A stretch of DNA of 7,077 bases, taken from NCBI GenBank assembly GCA_003222935.1, contig QHXL01000207.1, positions 1-7,077 of the forward strand, given 5' to 3'. Below the pieces are notes generated by a model, which worked only from the letters and a program-made list of their open reading frames with translations, was not told the DNA's origin and did not search any database. This DNA is from Acidobacteriota bacterium. Lineage in GTDB: Bacteria; Acidobacteriota; Blastocatellia; Pyrinomonadales; Pyrinomonadaceae. Shown here piece after piece: positions 6,481-7,077 of this stretch (position 1 is its first letter; each line of letters begins with the position of its first letter). The position numbers and the translations under genes were made by a program.

Positions 6481-6488
6481 AAGGAGGA
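6481..6488 (+). promoter_or_regulatory. strong Shine-Dalgarno deciding the start of the small membrane protein
   Basis: AAGGAGGA lies 5 bases before ATG 6494, an almost perfect match to the anti-Shine-Dalgarno. An upstream in-frame GTG (6422) would add 24 residues, but it would place this site inside the gene and has no ribosome site of its own. Confidence 0.85.
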
Positions 6489-6493
6489 AGCAG

Positions 6494-6874
6494 ATGCTCA
6501 CAGCTAGTTCGTACTGGTCCCTCGTAGGAGTTTTGTTGAGCGCGTTTTCTACGTGCTTTCTCCTCAACGATCTGAAGAATCGGCGCACGTATCTTATAGT
6601 CGGAGGAGAGGACACTTCCGAACGGAAAGTTGTCATCAGACACGACCGGTCTCCTCTGCTCTTCAATACCATAGTAGTCGGTGTCGCACTTTGCACCGCT
6701 TATACGCTCGTGACTTGCCTCGTAATACTTGTAAGCGCCTTCGAGTTAGCACGTCTCCGCGAGGCGATGGACTCCTGGCAAGTGGTTTTAGCTTTCATAC
6801 CTCTTGTTCTGGTACTGATCTACGTTCTTCAAAGCGTCTCGGTAAGAGTTTTCGCTAGATGGTGGGAAACGTAA
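6494..6874 (+). CDS. small three-helix membrane protein of unknown function
   Basis: A 126-residue protein that I do not recognise. Hydrophobic segments at about 7-24 (YWSLVGVLLSAFSTCFLL), 55-83 (long, with CTAYTLVTCLVILV) and 95-115 (VVLAFIPLVLVLIYVLQSV) suggest three membrane helices. A polar loop at about 25-54 (NDLKNRRTYLIVGGEDTSER) carries clustered basic and acidic residues and would probably lie in the cytoplasm by the positive-inside rule. The C-terminus is basic and aromatic (VFARWWET). There is no signal-peptidase motif, no lipobox and no metal-binding pattern. It stands alone, followed by 159 bases and the padR gene, which has its own promoter, so the two are probably not co-transcribed. 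The strong ribosome site and consistent membrane pattern argue it is real. Confidence 0.7.
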   Translation: MLTASSYWSLVGVLLSAFSTCFLLNDLKNRRTYLIVGGEDTSERKVVIRHDRSPLLFNTIVVGVALCTAYTLVTCLVILVSAFELARLREAMDSWQVVLAFIPLVLVLIYVLQSVSVRVFARWWET

Positions 6875-6957
6875 ACCGAGGGTTTTATGCATATGCGCCT
6901 CCTACCTTTTCATCAACACCACGGCAGCTTTCGCATCCATTTGTTCGTATGACTGCG

Positions 6958-6974
6958 TACGAGAGTGGCTCGTA
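6958..6974. promoter_or_regulatory. inverted repeat just upstream of the padR -35 box
   Basis: TACGAG (6958-6963) and CTCGTA (6969-6974) are perfect reverse complements around AGTGG and end at the base before the TTGACA hexamer. A related direct repeat is also visible: TCGTATGAC (6945-6953) and TCGTATTGAC (6970-6979). The position suits an activator or a second repressor contact. Confidence 0.4.
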
Positions 6975-7003
6975 TTGACATTCTATATGAGAACGTTTAT
7001 GTA
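6975..7003 (+). promoter_or_regulatory. sigma70-type promoter of the padR gene
   Basis: A perfect -35 hexamer TTGACA (6975-6980) is separated by 17 bases from TATGTA (6998-7003), a weak -10 that matches TATAAT at three of six positions. Transcription would begin near 7010, leaving a leader of about 24 bases. A strong -35 with a poor -10 covered by a palindrome suits a repressed promoter. Confidence 0.6.
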
Positions 7004-7019
7004 GCATCTACAGAATGTC
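6977..7019. promoter_or_regulatory. layered PadR-type operator over the promoter
   Basis: TGTAG (7000-7004) and CTACA (7008-7012) form a perfect palindrome around CAT, overlapping the end of the -10 box. It resembles the ATGT-N-ACAT boxes bound by PadR-family dimers. Around it, GACATTCTATA (6977-6987) and TACAGAATGTC (7009-7019) form a wider inverted repeat matching at 10 of 11 positions, with centres about 32 bases apart, close to three helical turns. Autorepression by the PadR protein encoded just downstream is the natural reading. Confidence 0.55.
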
Positions 7020-7033
7020 TATAGGAGAACAAG

Positions 7034-7077
7034 ATGGCGCGAAAGCAAGTTGACCTGTTGCAAGGGACCCTTCACCT
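7034..7077 (+). CDS. PadR-family transcriptional regulator, N-terminus only
   Basis: ATG 7034 begins MARKQVDLLQGTLHL, and the window ends after this. The pattern (basic start, then D-L-L-Q-G-T-L, usually followed by a D/H-L-L-I-L-x-x-L helix) is the first helix of the PadR winged-helix DNA-binding domain. AGGAG (7023-7027) lies 6 bases before the ATG. In Acidobacteriota such short PadR proteins (about 110 residues) commonly stand before large MacB/FtsX-like permeases and are thought to repress them. Whether that holds here lies beyond the window. Confidence 0.85.
   Translation, partial: MARKQVDLLQGTLH

Noticed and set aside
6422..6493. GTG 6422 as the start of the membrane protein
   Set aside because: The perfect AAGGAGGA before ATG 6494 would then be coding, and the added residues are polar and basic without membrane or signal character.
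1..7077. CRISPR array, rRNA or tRNA gene, or complete insertion sequence
   Set aside because: No regularly spaced repeats, no conserved rRNA/tRNA core and no paired terminal repeats with target duplications were seen on either strand.

Overview
The window looks like chromosomal DNA of an acidobacterium (Acidobacteriota, probably Terriglobia). This is an inference from three things: the start of a PadR regulator (MARKQVDLLQGTL-) of the kind that precedes MacB-like permeases in that phylum, a secreted GH3 glycosidase with an inserted PA14 domain, and a cluster of short GC-rich hairpins between genes that resembles acidobacterial intergenic repeats I remember. No database was searched.

Layout. 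(1) 1-845 is a gene-poor, decayed stretch. It opens with a strong rho-independent terminator (6-27) belonging to a + strand gene outside the window, followed by an 8-bp palindrome. It then holds a small + strand frame (256-390) that abuts the broken 3' end of a minus-strand SAM-methyltransferase pseudogene (390-567). A short, doubtful trace of a transposase rve domain runs into the start of the next gene. (2) 846-2720 is an intact CLC-type chloride transporter with two C-terminal CBS domains. (3) 2721-3277 has no secure gene. It holds competing open frames on both strands and two inverted repeats just upstream of the next gene. (4) 3278-5602 is a secreted GH3 beta-xylosidase/beta-glucosidase-like enzyme with a TTG start. 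It stops just after its FGFGLS motif, and the rest of its fibronectin-III-like C-terminal domain follows in another frame (5598-5852). The arrangement fits a small out-of-frame deletion. (5) 5853-6480 is non-coding, with a hairpin cluster (5916-6047) and a weak terminator-like hairpin. (6) 6494-6874 is an orphan small protein with three predicted membrane segments and a near-perfect Shine-Dalgarno. (7) 6875-7033 is a compact regulatory region with a -35 box and three inverted repeats, leading into a PadR-family gene cut off by the window end.

The genes do not form an obvious pathway. The transporter, glycosidase, membrane protein and regulator each have their own leader region and are probably separate transcription units, all on the + strand. 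I do not see a complete new multi-gene system. The most informative points are the split GH3 C-terminus, the methyltransferase wreck, and the layered operator-like repeats at the padR promoter.
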